Part shown: one piece after another, positions 34,733 to 43,143 of the stretch | Layout: each line of letters starts with the position of its first letter | Position numbering within the stretch: the stretch's first letter is position 1 | Assembly: GCF_023721835.1 (NCBI RefSeq) | Contig: NZ_JAMKFE010000018.1 | Location: 1-64,000 of the forward strand | Direction of reading: 5' to 3' | Origin: Caldimonas mangrovi | GTDB taxonomy: Bacteria; Pseudomonadota; Gammaproteobacteria; Burkholderiales; Burkholderiaceae_C | Length of the DNA stretch: 64,000 nt | The notes under the pieces: model-generated | The model's input: only the letters and a program-made list of their open reading frames with translations | Databases searched by the model: none | What the model was told of the DNA's origin: nothing | Position numbers and translations under genes: made by a program

Positions 34733-35509
34733 ATGCGCCTGGCACTGATCTCCGACATTCACGGCAACCTGCCGGCGCTGGAAGCGGTGCTGCACGACAT
34801 TGCCGGGGCCCGCGTCGACGCGACGATCAACCTCGGCGACATCCTGTCGGGCCCGCTGTGGCCGGTCGAGACCGCCGAACGGCTGATGGCGCTCGGCCTG
34901 CCGACGATCCGGGGCAACCATGAGCGCCAGGTGCTGCGCCCGCTGGACGGCATGGGCGCGTCCGATCGCTACGCCGCCGAACGCATCGGGCCGGCGCACC
35001 GCGACTGGCTGGCGTCGCTGCCCGCCACCTTGCGCTGGGCCGACGACGATCTGCTGTGCTGCCACGGCACACCGATCAGCGATTTGCAGTACTTCCTCGA
35101 GACCGTCACCTCGGACTACGGCACGCACGGATCGCGCGGCGTGCGCGCGGCCTTGCATGCCGAGGTCGGCGAGCGCTCGGGCGGCGTCGCCGCCGCCGTG
35201 ATCGCCTGCGGGCACACGCACCAGCCGCGCACGATGCAGCTCGATGACGGCCGCCTGGTCGTCAACCCCGGCAGCGTCGGCCTGCCGGCCTACGACGACT
35301 CCCACCCCCACTTTCACGTCGCCGAGACCGGCACGCCGCACGCACGCTATGCGGTGATCGAAAAAGCGCCGCAGGGCTGGTCGGTGCAGTTGCGCGCCGT
35401 GGCTTACGACTGGGAGGCCGCTGCGCGTCAGGCCGAGGCCAACGGCCGCGGCGACTGGGCCGATGCGCTGCGCACCGGGCGGGTCGGCCGCACCGAACGC
35501 GAGCGGTAA
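34733..35509 (+). CDS. Metallophosphoesterase (YfcE/DevR-like)
   Basis: A 258-residue calcineurin-like phosphoesterase with the metal-binding motifs in order: SDIHGNLPALEAVL (residues 8-21), NLGDILSG, RGNHERQ near 62, and the C-terminal GHTHQP with NPGSVGLP. Length and organisation match the YfcE-like branch. The substrate is unknown. It ends three bases before the convergent NAD(P)-binding protein gene. Confidence 0.9.
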   Translation: MRLALISDIHGNLPALEAVLHDIAGARVDATINLGDILSGPLWPVETAERLMALGLPTIRGNHERQVLRPLDGMGASDRYAAERIGPAHRDWLASLPATLRWADDDLLCCHGTPISDLQYFLETVTSDYGTHGSRGVRAALHAEVGERSGGVAAAVIACGHTHQPRTMQLDDGRLVVNPGSVGLPAYDDSHPHFHVAETGTPHARYAVIEKAPQGWSVQLRAVAYDWEAAARQAEANGRGDWADALRTGRVGRTERER

Positions 35510-35512
35510 GCG

Positions 35513-36160
35513 CTACTTGCGCGCGATGTGAAAGTTGAATTCGTGCGTGCCCAGCGCGCTCCACAGCCGCATCCACGCCAGCATCATCGACTCGGTCCCG
35601 CGCGCGCTGCTCAAGTCCCCCAGGTCGATCGGCGCCTTCCAGCCGAAGCTGCGCAGCAGCTCGATCACGTGTGCCTTGGCCGCCGCGTCGTTGCCGCTGA
35701 CGAAGACGTCGTGATCCCCTGGCACCGCTGACGGGTCGGTCATCAGGGCCGCGCTCATCGTGTTGAGTGTCTTGACGACCTTCGTACGAGGTGCCAGGGC
35801 CTGTACGGCTTCAGCCAGCGAACTGTCGTTGCTGACGAAAAGCGTGGGCGGCATGCCCTTCGAGAAATCGAACGGGTTGGCGACGTCGATCAGGACCTTG
35901 TCGGCCAGGGGCTGAATCACCGCCTCCACGACGGACAAGGTCGCAGCGCCCTGGACCGCGTTGATGACGATGTCCCCGAAAGCCGCTGCGTCGGCAAAGC
36001 TGCCTTGCGACGCACGCGAGCTGTCGGTCTTGTCGACCCAGGCCCGTGCCTTTTCGTTGCCTGCGCTGCGCGCGCCCATCTTCACCTCGTGTCCCAGCGC
36101 GACCAGCTTGCTGGCCAGCGCCTCACCGACCATGCCGGTGCCCAGAATGCCGAATTTCAT
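35513..36160 (-). CDS. NADPH-dependent F420 reductase-like NAD(P)-binding protein
   Basis: A 215-residue Rossmann protein. The N-terminal nucleotide-binding motif GILGTGMVGEALASKLVALGHEVKMGARS starts at residue 4. LIDVANPFDFSKGMPPTLFV and VKTLNTMSAALM are typical of the NADP-oxidoreductase coenzyme F420-dependent family, which in proteobacteria acts as an NAD(P)-dependent reductase with unknown substrate. An alternative start at 36172 gives four more residues (MEMN). It is divergent from a LysR regulator with two dyads between the starts, so it is the likely regulated gene. Confidence 0.88.
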   Translation of the reverse strand: MKFGILGTGMVGEALASKLVALGHEVKMGARSAGNEKARAWVDKTDSSRASQGSFADAAAFGDIVINAVQGAATLSVVEAVIQPLADKVLIDVANPFDFSKGMPPTLFVSNDSSLAEAVQALAPRTKVVKTLNTMSAALMTDPSAVPGDHDVFVSGNDAAAKAHVIELLRSFGWKAPIDLGDLSSARGTESMMLAWMRLWSALGTHEFNFHIARK

Positions 36161-36210
36161 GTTCATCTCCATCAGTTGCGGGTTGCGATGGAGTGAAGTC
36201 TCGGCGCCGT

Positions 36211-36232
36211 CGAATTATTCGTCCAATCGAAT
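36211..36232. promoter_or_regulatory. LysR-type operator candidate
   Basis: CGAAT-T-ATTCG (36211-36221) and ATTCG-tccaat-CGAAT (36217-36232) are two overlapping dyads sharing one arm. The second contains T-N11-A (T36219, A36231), the usual core of LysR sites. It sits between the divergent reductase-like and LysR genes. Confidence 0.6.
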
Positions 36233-36245
36233 GTTCAGATTCACA

Positions 36246-36264
36246 ATATCTGCATGGCAGATAT
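36246..36264. promoter_or_regulatory. Palindrome centred on the LysR start codon
   Basis: ATATCTGC (36246-36253) and GCAGATAT (36257-36264) form a perfect 8-base inverted repeat whose 3-base centre is the ATG start codon of the LysR gene. It could be an autoregulatory operator or an mRNA hairpin that hides the start. Confidence 0.6.
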
Positions 36265-37180
36265 CAGAACCCTCGACGTGCCGCTGCTGCGAGCCTTCGA
36301 TGCCTTGATGCGCGAGCGCAGCGTGTCGCGTGCCGCGACGCGGCTGCACCTCAGCCAGCCGGCCGCCAGCGCGCTGCTGGCCCGCCTGCGCGAGGCCTTC
36401 GGCGACCCGCTGTTCCTGCGCGCCGCCGGCGGGGTGGTGCCGACGCCGCGCGCCGAAGCGCTGGCCGAGCCGGTGCGGCGGGTGCTGGCCGAGCTGCACG
36501 CGCTGCTCGAACCGATGGACGTCTTCGATCCCGCCAGCAGCGAGCGGACCTTCCATCTCGCCGCCAACGACTACGTCACGGCCACGCTGCTCGGCCCCCT
36601 GGCCACCAGGCTCGCGGCGCAGGCGCCGCGGGTGCGTCTGGCGCTGGTGCTGCCGGATCTCGACCAGCTGGCGCCGCGTCTGGCCGCAGGCGAGCTGGAC
36701 GCGGCCGTGCTGCGGCGCGGCGGCGCGGCTCGCGGCCTGCGGCGCGAACTCCTGTGCGACGAGGACTTCGTGCTGGTGATCGGGCGCGCGCACCCGCTCG
36801 CGCGCAAGCGCCGGCTGACGGCACGCGACATCGCCGGCATGCCGCACGTCTTCGTGAGCCCCCGGGACACCAGCTTTTCCGGGGCGGCCGACACGGCGCT
36901 GCAGGAGCTGGGCGTTGAACGTTTCGTGCAGCTTTCGGTGGCGCAGTTCGGCGCCGCCGTGGACGTCATCGAACGCAGCGGCTTTGCCGCCGTGCTGCCG
37001 CGCAGGGTGGCCCATGCCCACGCCCACCGCGTGGTCGCACGCGCGCTGCCGTTCGAGATGCCGGGCTTCTCGATGGAATGGATCACCCACCCGCGCAGCG
37101 CACAGGACGCCGGTTTGCGCTGGCTGCACCAGCAGGTGACGGAGGTTGCCGAGCTGCTGCGGGCCCCGGTACCCCGCTGA
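36254..37180 (+). CDS. LysR-family transcriptional regulator
   Basis: A 308-residue LysR regulator. The N-terminal winged helix (SVSRAATRLHLSQPAASALLARLREAFGDPLF) is followed by a linker and the substrate-binding domain from ~90 (FHLAANDYVTATLLGPLATRLAAQAPRVRL). The effector is unknown. The closest layout is PcpR/NahR/SyrM-like by the phrase AANDYVTATLLGPL, which is a weak hint. It diverges from the F420-reductase-like gene. Confidence 0.92.
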   Translation: MADIRTLDVPLLRAFDALMRERSVSRAATRLHLSQPAASALLARLREAFGDPLFLRAAGGVVPTPRAEALAEPVRRVLAELHALLEPMDVFDPASSERTFHLAANDYVTATLLGPLATRLAAQAPRVRLALVLPDLDQLAPRLAAGELDAAVLRRGGAARGLRRELLCDEDFVLVIGRAHPLARKRRLTARDIAGMPHVFVSPRDTSFSGAADTALQELGVERFVQLSVAQFGAAVDVIERSGFAAVLPRRVAHAHAHRVVARALPFEMPGFSMEWITHPRSAQDAGLRWLHQQVTEVAELLRAPVPR

Positions 37181-37232
37181 ACTTGCGGTCACCCACATCC
37201 CGTCCGGTCCCGACCGGCCCTACCATCACGGC

Positions 37233-37619
37233 ATGAATCCATGGACGGGCTGGGCGCTGGCCATCGCAGCGCTGGGAGTGGGGTGGTTCGGCTACGGCTG
37301 GCAGGGCCTGGTGTTCTCGATCACGCTGGTCGTGTTCTGGCTGCTGCTGCAGTTCAACAAGGCGGTGCGCGTGATGCGCAACGCCGGCAGCGCACCGATC
37401 GGCCACATCGACAGTGCCGTGATGCTGAACGCCAAGCTCAAGCCCGGCATGGCGATGATGGAGATCGTCATGCTGACCCGCAGCCTGGGCCAGAAGGTCA
37501 GCGACGCGCCCGAGCAGTACCGCTGGACCGACACGGGCGGCTCGCGGGTGACGGTCGAGATGCGCGGCGGCAAGCTGGTGGAGTGGACGCTGTGGCGGCC
37601 GCAGGCGGAAACGGCGTAG
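37233..37619 (+). CDS. Small membrane-associated protein of unknown function
   Basis: A 128-residue protein with two N-terminal hydrophobic segments (WALAIAALGVGWFGYGW, LVFSITLVVFWLLLQF) and a soluble C-terminal domain (KLKPGMAMMEIVMLTRSLGQKVS...GGSRVTVEMRGGKLVEWTLWRP). Similar short proteins are widespread in Burkholderiales and have no established role. It is convergent with a small membrane protein gene three bases away. Confidence 0.75.
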   Translation: MNPWTGWALAIAALGVGWFGYGWQGLVFSITLVVFWLLLQFNKAVRVMRNAGSAPIGHIDSAVMLNAKLKPGMAMMEIVMLTRSLGQKVSDAPEQYRWTDTGGSRVTVEMRGGKLVEWTLWRPQAETA

Positions 37620-37622
37620 TCG

Positions 37623-37904
37623 CTACACCGCCCACCCCCCTGACAAGGCTGCCACGGCGAGCGCCAGTGCCCCCAGGCCGATCAGCTCGACAACCAGGGC
37701 CACGCCGCCGGGGGCCTCGTCCTGCTGCGACCAGCGCTGCCGCGGCCAGCGGCCCGCACTGAGCAGGCGGCACAGCAGCCAGCCGACGGTCCAGCCAATG
37801 GTCTCGAACATCAGCTCCCAGCCGAGCCACAGCAGCCCTCGCAACAGCGCGAGCAGCAGCTTCGCGATCGGCCGGAGCAACATTTCCAGCACGTCGTCCA
37901 TCAT
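37623..37904 (-). CDS. Small membrane protein
   Basis: A 93-residue protein with an amphipathic N-terminus (MMDDVLEMLLRPIAKLLLALLRGLLWLGWELMFETIGWTVGWLLCRLL) and a second hydrophobic segment at the C-terminus (VALVVELIGLGALALAVAAL). The ATG at 37904 follows GAGGGGGAC, a good Shine-Dalgarno. No family is recognised. Confidence 0.68.
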   Translation of the reverse strand: MMDDVLEMLLRPIAKLLLALLRGLLWLGWELMFETIGWTVGWLLCRLLSAGRWPRQRWSQQDEAPGGVALVVELIGLGALALAVAALSGGWAV

Positions 37905-37930
37905 GTCCCCCTCAGGGCTGTGCCGCTTTC

Positions 37931-38317
37931 TCAGGCGAACCTGGCTCCCCGGTCCGCCAGCAGCGCCCGCAGAATCGAGCGGTGGCAGTGCGATTCGTCT
38001 TCGCAATAGCAGCCGACCGAGAAGTTCGCGTGATGCGACAGTGCCGCCAGCAGGTCGAGCGTGCGACTGTGGTCGGGCTCGGCCATCTCGGCGCGGAAGC
38101 GCTTCTCGAAGGCCTGCCACGCCTTCGGCGTGGTCGCCTGCTGCGCCGCCTTCATGGTCTCGACGCTGGGCGCCAGGTTGGGATACCAGACGTCGTACCA
38201 GTTCTGCGAGGCGAACTCGGTCTTCGGCACGCCCCGCGGCGGGCGACGTACCGTGCCGAGCCTCAGTCCTTCATCCGGCGCCCGCGCTGTGCCGAGCCGA
38301 ACCACCCTCACTGCCAT
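37931..38317 (-). CDS. DUF488 family protein
   Basis: A 128-residue DUF488 protein. The C-terminal signature SVGCYCEDESHCHRSILRALL with its Cys/His cluster is diagnostic. The middle contains WYDVWYPNLAP. Function is unknown; it is often near DNA or redox genes. It is 26 bases upstream of the small membrane protein gene and shares its direction. Confidence 0.9.
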   Translation of the reverse strand: MAVRVVRLGTARAPDEGLRLGTVRRPPRGVPKTEFASQNWYDVWYPNLAPSVETMKAAQQATTPKAWQAFEKRFRAEMAEPDHSRTLDLLAALSHHANFSVGCYCEDESHCHRSILRALLADRGARFA

Positions 38318-38383
38318 CGACCTCTCCTCGGCTGTCGTGGAGACGCGAGCATACGGCAGCTGCCGCGCCGGCGGGCACCATCG

Positions 38384-39310
38384 TCACGCCAGCGCAGGCA
38401 CCGGGCCCTGGAGCACCGGCAACGCCGCGAAGGCGCCGACGAAACGCTCGATGAGCTGGCGCACGCGCAGCGGCTGGCTGCGCCGGGAGCAATACGCGAG
38501 ATGCACGCCCGTCGGCGTGGGTCCCCATGAGCTGAGCACGTGCTGCAACTCGCCCTGCCTCAGTGCGTGCTCGGCCAGGGCCGCCGGCAGCAACGCCAGC
38601 CCCGCGCCATGCCGTGCGGCGGCGAGCAAGGCATGGGTGTCGCTCGCATGCAATGCCGCGGGCACGTTCATCTCGATCGTCTGCTGTGTCACTGGATGGC
38701 GGAAACACCACGCCCGCCCGCGTCCGCGAACGCCATGCGCCAGGCAGGCGTGCTGCAGAAGCTCCGACGGGTGCTTGGGGGTGCCGCGGCTGCGCAGGTA
38801 GGTCGGCGCCGCATACACGCCGAGCCGTATCTCGCCGACCCGGCGGGCAATCAACCCTCCGGGCATCTCGTCGGCCACACGCACCGCCAGATCGACCGAC
38901 TGGGCCACCAGGTCGAGTGGCTCGTCGGTCAACAGCAGCTCGACCCGGACCCTGGGGTGCGTGGCCATGAAGTCCGAGAGCACCGGCGCCAGCGGCAGCA
39001 CGCCGAAGTAGCTCGGCGCGGTGAGCCGGATCTCGCCTGACATGTCCGAGGCGCTCATGCTGCTGGTGGCCGCGAGTTCGGCATAGGCGTCGAGCAGGAG
39101 GCGCGCGCGATCGAGCACGTCCTGGCCCTCGACGGTGAGCGCGACGCGGCGTGTCGTGCGCTGCATCAGCCTCACACCGAGCATCGTTTCCAGGTCACGC
39201 ACCGAGCGCGACACGGCAGGGTTGGAAAGGTTCAGGGCTTCGGCCGCCTTGGCGAAGCTGCGATGGTCGGCAACGGTCTTGAAGATTTCGAGCGCTTTGA
39301 GTCGGTCCAT
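38384..39310 (-). CDS. LysR-family transcriptional regulator
   Basis: A 308-residue LysR regulator. The helix-turn-helix SFAKAAEALNLSNPAVSRSVRDLETMLG lies at residues 19-46, with the effector domain from ~90 (SGEIRLTAPSYFGVLPLAPVLSDFMATHPRVRVELLL). It is the usual length. The AraC-type gene encoded next on the same strand starts upstream; no target gene is evident on the other side. Confidence 0.92.
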   Translation of the reverse strand: MDRLKALEIFKTVADHRSFAKAAEALNLSNPAVSRSVRDLETMLGVRLMQRTTRRVALTVEGQDVLDRARLLLDAYAELAATSSMSASDMSGEIRLTAPSYFGVLPLAPVLSDFMATHPRVRVELLLTDEPLDLVAQSVDLAVRVADEMPGGLIARRVGEIRLGVYAAPTYLRSRGTPKHPSELLQHACLAHGVRGRGRAWCFRHPVTQQTIEMNVPAALHASDTHALLAAARHGAGLALLPAALAEHALRQGELQHVLSSWGPTPTGVHLAYCSRRSQPLRVRQLIERFVGAFAALPVLQGPVPALA

Positions 39311-39391
39311 GGAAAGCAGTGTCGCGCGCGACGCGTGCGCAGCGGTAGCGCATTCCTGCGCGCTTCATGCGCGATCCTGCAAGCTTCGCGC

Positions 39392-40348
39392 TCAGGCGCG
39401 AGCGTGAGGGTTCGGCTGGCGCAGGCCGCGGATATCGCGAGCCGGCGGCAGCCCGAACAGGCGTGCATATTCGCGACTGAACTGCGACGGGCTTTCGTAG
39501 CCCACGCGATGCCCCGCCGTCGCTGCGTCGACGCCCTCGGCCAGCATCAGCCGGCGTGCCTCCTGCAGGCGCAACTGCTTCTGGTATTGCAACGGGCTCA
39601 TTGCCGTGACGGCCTTGAACTGATGGTGCAAGGACGACACGCTCATGTGCACGCTGCGGGCCATGTCCTCGACACGCAGCGGTTCCCGGTAGTGCTGCTG
39701 CAGCCATGCGATGGCGCGCGAGATCCGCTGGCCGCGACTGTCCGGCGTCGCCACCTGCGCGAGGCGCCAGCCGTGCTCGGACGTGAGCAACCGATAGAGG
39801 ATCTCTCGTATCACCAGCGGCGCCAGCGCAGGGATGTCGGCCGGGGTTTCGAGCAGCCGGACGAGACGCAGCACGGCATCGAGCATGGCGGAACTCGTCA
39901 TGCCGGTGAACAGCCCCCGCGGGCAACCGTTGCGGGGCTCGGCAGGCCGGCCGATGTCGAGCATCAGCGCCGCCAGTTCGCGCGTGTCGATGTCCAGCCG
40001 GAAGCTGAGGTAGGGTTGCTCGGGCAAGGCCCCGATCACTTCGCCCGAGACGGGCAGGTCGTGCGCCACGCACAGATAGTGCAAGGCATCGTACTCGGTG
40101 ATCTCGTCGGCCAGCAGCACACGCTTGCGCCCCTGAGCGATCAGGCACAGCGCAGGCTGGCACACGCCGTGGACCGGCTTGACGTCCTGCGACGATCGCA
40201 TCAGGTGCATGCCCGGGATGGCCGTCGCGTGCACGCCGTCCTGCAACACCTGGCGCTCGATGCGAGCGGCCAGCTCTGCCCGGCGCAGCACACGCTGCAG
40301 GGCGTCATCGTCGGCTCTTTCGATGGCCGGAGCGGCGGAGGTCGGCAT
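39392..40348 (-). CDS. AraC-family transcriptional regulator
   Basis: A 318-residue regulator with the AraC-type N-terminal domain of the PF06719 class (HATAIPGMHLMRSSQDVKPVHGVCQPALCLIAQGRKRVLLADE) and two helix-turn-helix motifs at ~210-305 (MARSVHMSVSSLHHQFKAVTAMSPLQYQKQLRLQEARRLM, GYESPSQFSREYARLFGLPPARD). The start MPTSAAPA at 40348 was chosen over an upstream extension. The LysR gene follows 81 bases downstream on the same strand. No adjacent oxidoreductase gene, the usual target, is present. Confidence 0.9.
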   Translation of the reverse strand: MPTSAAPAIERADDDALQRVLRRAELAARIERQVLQDGVHATAIPGMHLMRSSQDVKPVHGVCQPALCLIAQGRKRVLLADEITEYDALHYLCVAHDLPVSGEVIGALPEQPYLSFRLDIDTRELAALMLDIGRPAEPRNGCPRGLFTGMTSSAMLDAVLRLVRLLETPADIPALAPLVIREILYRLLTSEHGWRLAQVATPDSRGQRISRAIAWLQQHYREPLRVEDMARSVHMSVSSLHHQFKAVTAMSPLQYQKQLRLQEARRLMLAEGVDAATAGHRVGYESPSQFSREYARLFGLPPARDIRGLRQPNPHARA

Positions 40349-40538
40349 GTGCGCAGCATAGAGCCTGCCGGCACAGACGGGGTGACCCACGGGCCGGCTT
40401 TGCAGGATCAGGCAAGAACGCCGCACTGCACGGCAAGCCGGCGAGATGCGGCGCACCCGGACCCGGCGCTCGGCGCTCGGCGCCCGGGGGGTCCGTCCCG
40501 GCCGGTATCCTGCTCGCTGATCGACTTCGCAGCCCGCC

Positions 40539-41399
40539 ATGCGCATCCAACTGCTGTCCGACCTGCATCTGGAAAGCCAGCCCGGTTTCGCCGCCGAGGC
40601 CGTCCCCGGTGCCGACCTGCTGGTGCTGGCCGGCGACATCGGCTCCTACCAGCGCGGCTCGCGGCTGGCCGAGCGGGATTTCGGGCTGGCCCGGTTCTCG
40701 CCGCGGCGCGGCGCCCCCTGGCCGCGCGTGCTGTACGTGCCCGGCAACCACGAATACGACGCGCTGGACTTCGACGAGACGCACGCGCGTTTGCGCTCGC
40801 TGTGCGACGAACTGGACATCGTCTGGCTCGAGCGCGAAGTGCTCATGCTGGGCCGCATCCGCTTCGTCGGCACCACCCTGTGGAGCGATTTCGACGCGCT
40901 GGCATCGGGCGACACGGCAGCGACGCTGAAGCAGCGCGGCAAGGCCTTGCGCTCCGCCGACTACTACCTGAGCCGCAACACCACGCTGCGTGAGGGCCAG
41001 CCGATGCTGGCGGCGGCCCTGCGGGAACTGGGGCTGGAATGCCAGGCCTGGCTGGAACAGGCGCTGCAAACGCCGTTCGACGGCACCACGGTGGCCGTCA
41101 CGCACTTTGCGCCCAGCCTGCGCAGCGCCGATCCGCGCTACGGCGTGACGCCATCGACAGCCGGCTTCTGCAACGCGCTCGACCATCTGCTGCCGCACGC
41201 CGATCTGTGGCTGCACGGCCACCTGCACTGCCTGAATGATTACGTGGTGGAGGGCGAACGGGGCGACGGACAGCGGTGGCGCTGTCGTGTCGTCGCCAAC
41301 CCGCTGGGCTACGAAAGCAAGGGCGAGCAGGAAGGGTTCCGGGAGGGCTTTTTCATCGACCTGCCTGAGCCGCCTCCCGCCGCTACAGCGGGAACTTGA
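40539..41399 (+). CDS. Metallophosphoesterase
   Basis: A 286-residue calcineurin-like phosphoesterase with motifs SDLHLESQ (residues 7-14), LAGDIGSY, VPGNHEYD, VTHFAPS and GHLHCLNDY in the expected order. It resembles the Ser/Thr phosphatase-like and uncharacterised phosphoesterase branch. The last 17 bases overlap the convergent PEP-CTERM gene. Confidence 0.9.
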   Translation: MRIQLLSDLHLESQPGFAAEAVPGADLLVLAGDIGSYQRGSRLAERDFGLARFSPRRGAPWPRVLYVPGNHEYDALDFDETHARLRSLCDELDIVWLEREVLMLGRIRFVGTTLWSDFDALASGDTAATLKQRGKALRSADYYLSRNTTLREGQPMLAAALRELGLECQAWLEQALQTPFDGTTVAVTHFAPSLRSADPRYGVTPSTAGFCNALDHLLPHADLWLHGHLHCLNDYVVEGERGDGQRWRCRVVANPLGYESKGEQEGFREGFFIDLPEPPPAATAGT

Positions 41400-41754
41400 G
41401 CGACGGCAGCACCGGACGCGTGGCGCGGCGACGCAGCGCGATCAACGCCACCAGGGCGAGGCCGGCGAGCATCATCCCGAAGCGGTGCGGCTCGGGCACC
41501 GGCGAAACGCCGGCCGGCCCGGTCGGGGCGGCCGCGAACGAGCCCGGCGCAACCGGGGTCGGGTCGGTGCCGGTGCCCTCCCACACGGCGGGCGCCGCCG
41601 CGCAGGCCGTCACCGCCACGCAGGTCTCCACGCTCGGTGGCGGCCGGTCGTGCAGACCGTCGGAAAAGCTCTGGGCGCCCGCCCCTGTCGGAACGGCTGC
41701 CAGCGCCACGGCCCCCACAAGCACCCATGCCTCCCATCCCCTGCGAAACTCCAC
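41383..41754 (-). CDS. Short PEP-CTERM sorting-domain protein
   Basis: A 123-residue exported protein. It has an N-terminal signal-like segment (WVLVGAVALAAVPTGAGAQ), a low-complexity Pro/Ala/Thr centre with CVAVTACAAAP, and a C-terminal PEP-CTERM signal: VPEP followed by GMMLAGLALVALIALRRRA. The start GTG at 41754 was chosen because AGGAG lies eight bases before it and it puts the signal peptide first. Such proteins are processed by an exosortase; none is in this window. Confidence 0.75.
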   Translation of the reverse strand: MEFRRGWEAWVLVGAVALAAVPTGAGAQSFSDGLHDRPPPSVETCVAVTACAAAPAVWEGTGTDPTPVAPGSFAAAPTGPAGVSPVPEPHRFGMMLAGLALVALIALRRRATRPVLPSLKFPL

Positions 41755-41961
41755 CGTCCGGACTCCTGCGTGCCGCCGGCCCGCGCGGGCCCCGTTCGCG
41801 GCAACGCCTGCAGCGTAGCCGACGTAACCTAATGTTTCAATGCCTCGCGGCCGAGGCCCTGTGAAATCTGCGGCGCGGCCGGCGCCGGACCGGAGCCGGT
41901 GCCCCGGGGCGAAACCGTAAAATCCCCGGCTTCTCGACCCCCAATGACTGAGGAGCCCATC

Positions 41962-42885
41962 ATGTCGATGGCTGACCGCGACGGAAAGATCTGGATCGAC
42001 GGCGAGCTGGTGGACTGGCGCGACGCCAAGATCCACGTGCTGACCCACACGCTGCATTACGGCTGTGGCGCCTTCGAGGGCGTGCGCGCCTACAACACGG
42101 CCCAGGGCACCGCGATCTTCCGTCTGCGCGAGCACACCGAGCGGCTGTTCAACAGCGCCAAGATCCTGCGCATGAAGCTTCCGTACACCGTGGAACAGGT
42201 GATGGACGCCCAGAAGGAAGTCGTGCGCGTCAACAAGCTCGAAAGCTGCTACATCCGCCCGCTGACCTGGATCGGCTCGGAAAAGCTGGGGGTCAGCCCG
42301 AAGGGCAACACCATCCACCTGATGATCGCCGCCTGGTCCTGGGGCGCCTATCTCGGCGAGGAAGGCCTGAAGCGCGGCATCCGCGTGAAGACTTCCAGCT
42401 ATACCCGCCACCACGTCAACATCACGATGACGCAGGCCAAGACGGTGTCGAACTACACCAACTCCATCCTGGCCAACATGGAAGCCACCGACGACGGCTA
42501 CGACGAAGCCATGCTGCTGGACGCGTCCGGCTTCGTCTCCGAGGGCGCCGGCGAGAACCTGTTCATCATCAAGAACGGCGTGGTCTACACGCCGGACCTG
42601 TCCGCCGGCGCCCTGAACGGCATCACGCGCAACACGATCTTCGCGATCTGCGCCGACCTGGGACTGAAGATCGTCGAGAAGCGCATCACGCGTGACGAGG
42701 TCTACATCGCCGACGAGGCCTTCTTCACCGGCACCGCCGCCGAAGTGACGCCGATCCGCGAGCTCGACCGCATCGAGATCGGCGCCGGCCAGCGCGGGCC
42801 GGTGACCGAGAAGATCCAGAGCGCGTTCTTCGACATCGTCAACGGCCGCAACGGCAAGTACGCCGAGTGGCTCAGCAAGGTTTGA
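41962..42885 (+). CDS. ilvE: Branched-chain amino acid aminotransferase
   Basis: A 307-residue fold-type IV PLP aminotransferase making Leu, Ile and Val from their 2-oxoacids. The segments THTLHYGCGAFEGVRAY, QAKTVSNYTNSILANMEA with the PLP lysine, GAGENLFIIKNG and FFTGTAAEVTPI are diagnostic. GAGGAG stands before ATG 41962, and the resulting length is typical; an in-frame ATG at 41944 is less likely. The zinc-finger gene follows after 14 bases. Confidence 0.96.
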   Translation: MSMADRDGKIWIDGELVDWRDAKIHVLTHTLHYGCGAFEGVRAYNTAQGTAIFRLREHTERLFNSAKILRMKLPYTVEQVMDAQKEVVRVNKLESCYIRPLTWIGSEKLGVSPKGNTIHLMIAAWSWGAYLGEEGLKRGIRVKTSSYTRHHVNITMTQAKTVSNYTNSILANMEATDDGYDEAMLLDASGFVSEGAGENLFIIKNGVVYTPDLSAGALNGITRNTIFAICADLGLKIVEKRITRDEVYIADEAFFTGTAAEVTPIRELDRIEIGAGQRGPVTEKIQSAFFDIVNGRNGKYAEWLSKV

Positions 42886-42899
42886 ACGAGGCACCCGCC

Positions 42900-43118
42900 A
42901 TGAGCACCCCCCCGAAGAGTTTCGTCAAGTCGGTGGTCGAGGTCACTGCCAAAGACCTGCAAGGCCACGGCGCGGTGTTCTGCCCCAACCCGAAGATGCC
43001 GCTGTGGAGCAACCACCCGCGGGTGTTCCTGCAGGTGACGGCCGAGGGCGAGGCGCGCTGCCCGTATTGCGGCACCGTCTACCGGCTGAAGGCGGGCGAA
43101 AAGGTGCACGGCCATTGA
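42900..43118 (+). CDS. Zinc-finger domain protein (zf-CHCC / NDUFS6-like)
   Basis: A 72-residue protein. The metal site is visible as CPNPKMPLWSNHPRVFL followed by CPYCGTVYRL (Cys-x7-His and Cys-x2-Cys), the zf-CHCC pattern found in NDUFS6-like proteins. It follows ilvE at once and precedes the TAXI gene by 25 bases, an order conserved in many betaproteobacteria as I recall. Role unknown. Confidence 0.9.
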   Translation: MSTPPKSFVKSVVEVTAKDLQGHGAVFCPNPKMPLWSNHPRVFLQVTAEGEARCPYCGTVYRLKAGEKVHGH

Positions 43119-43143
43119 ACGCACGGCGCTGGGGCGGGTTCGC

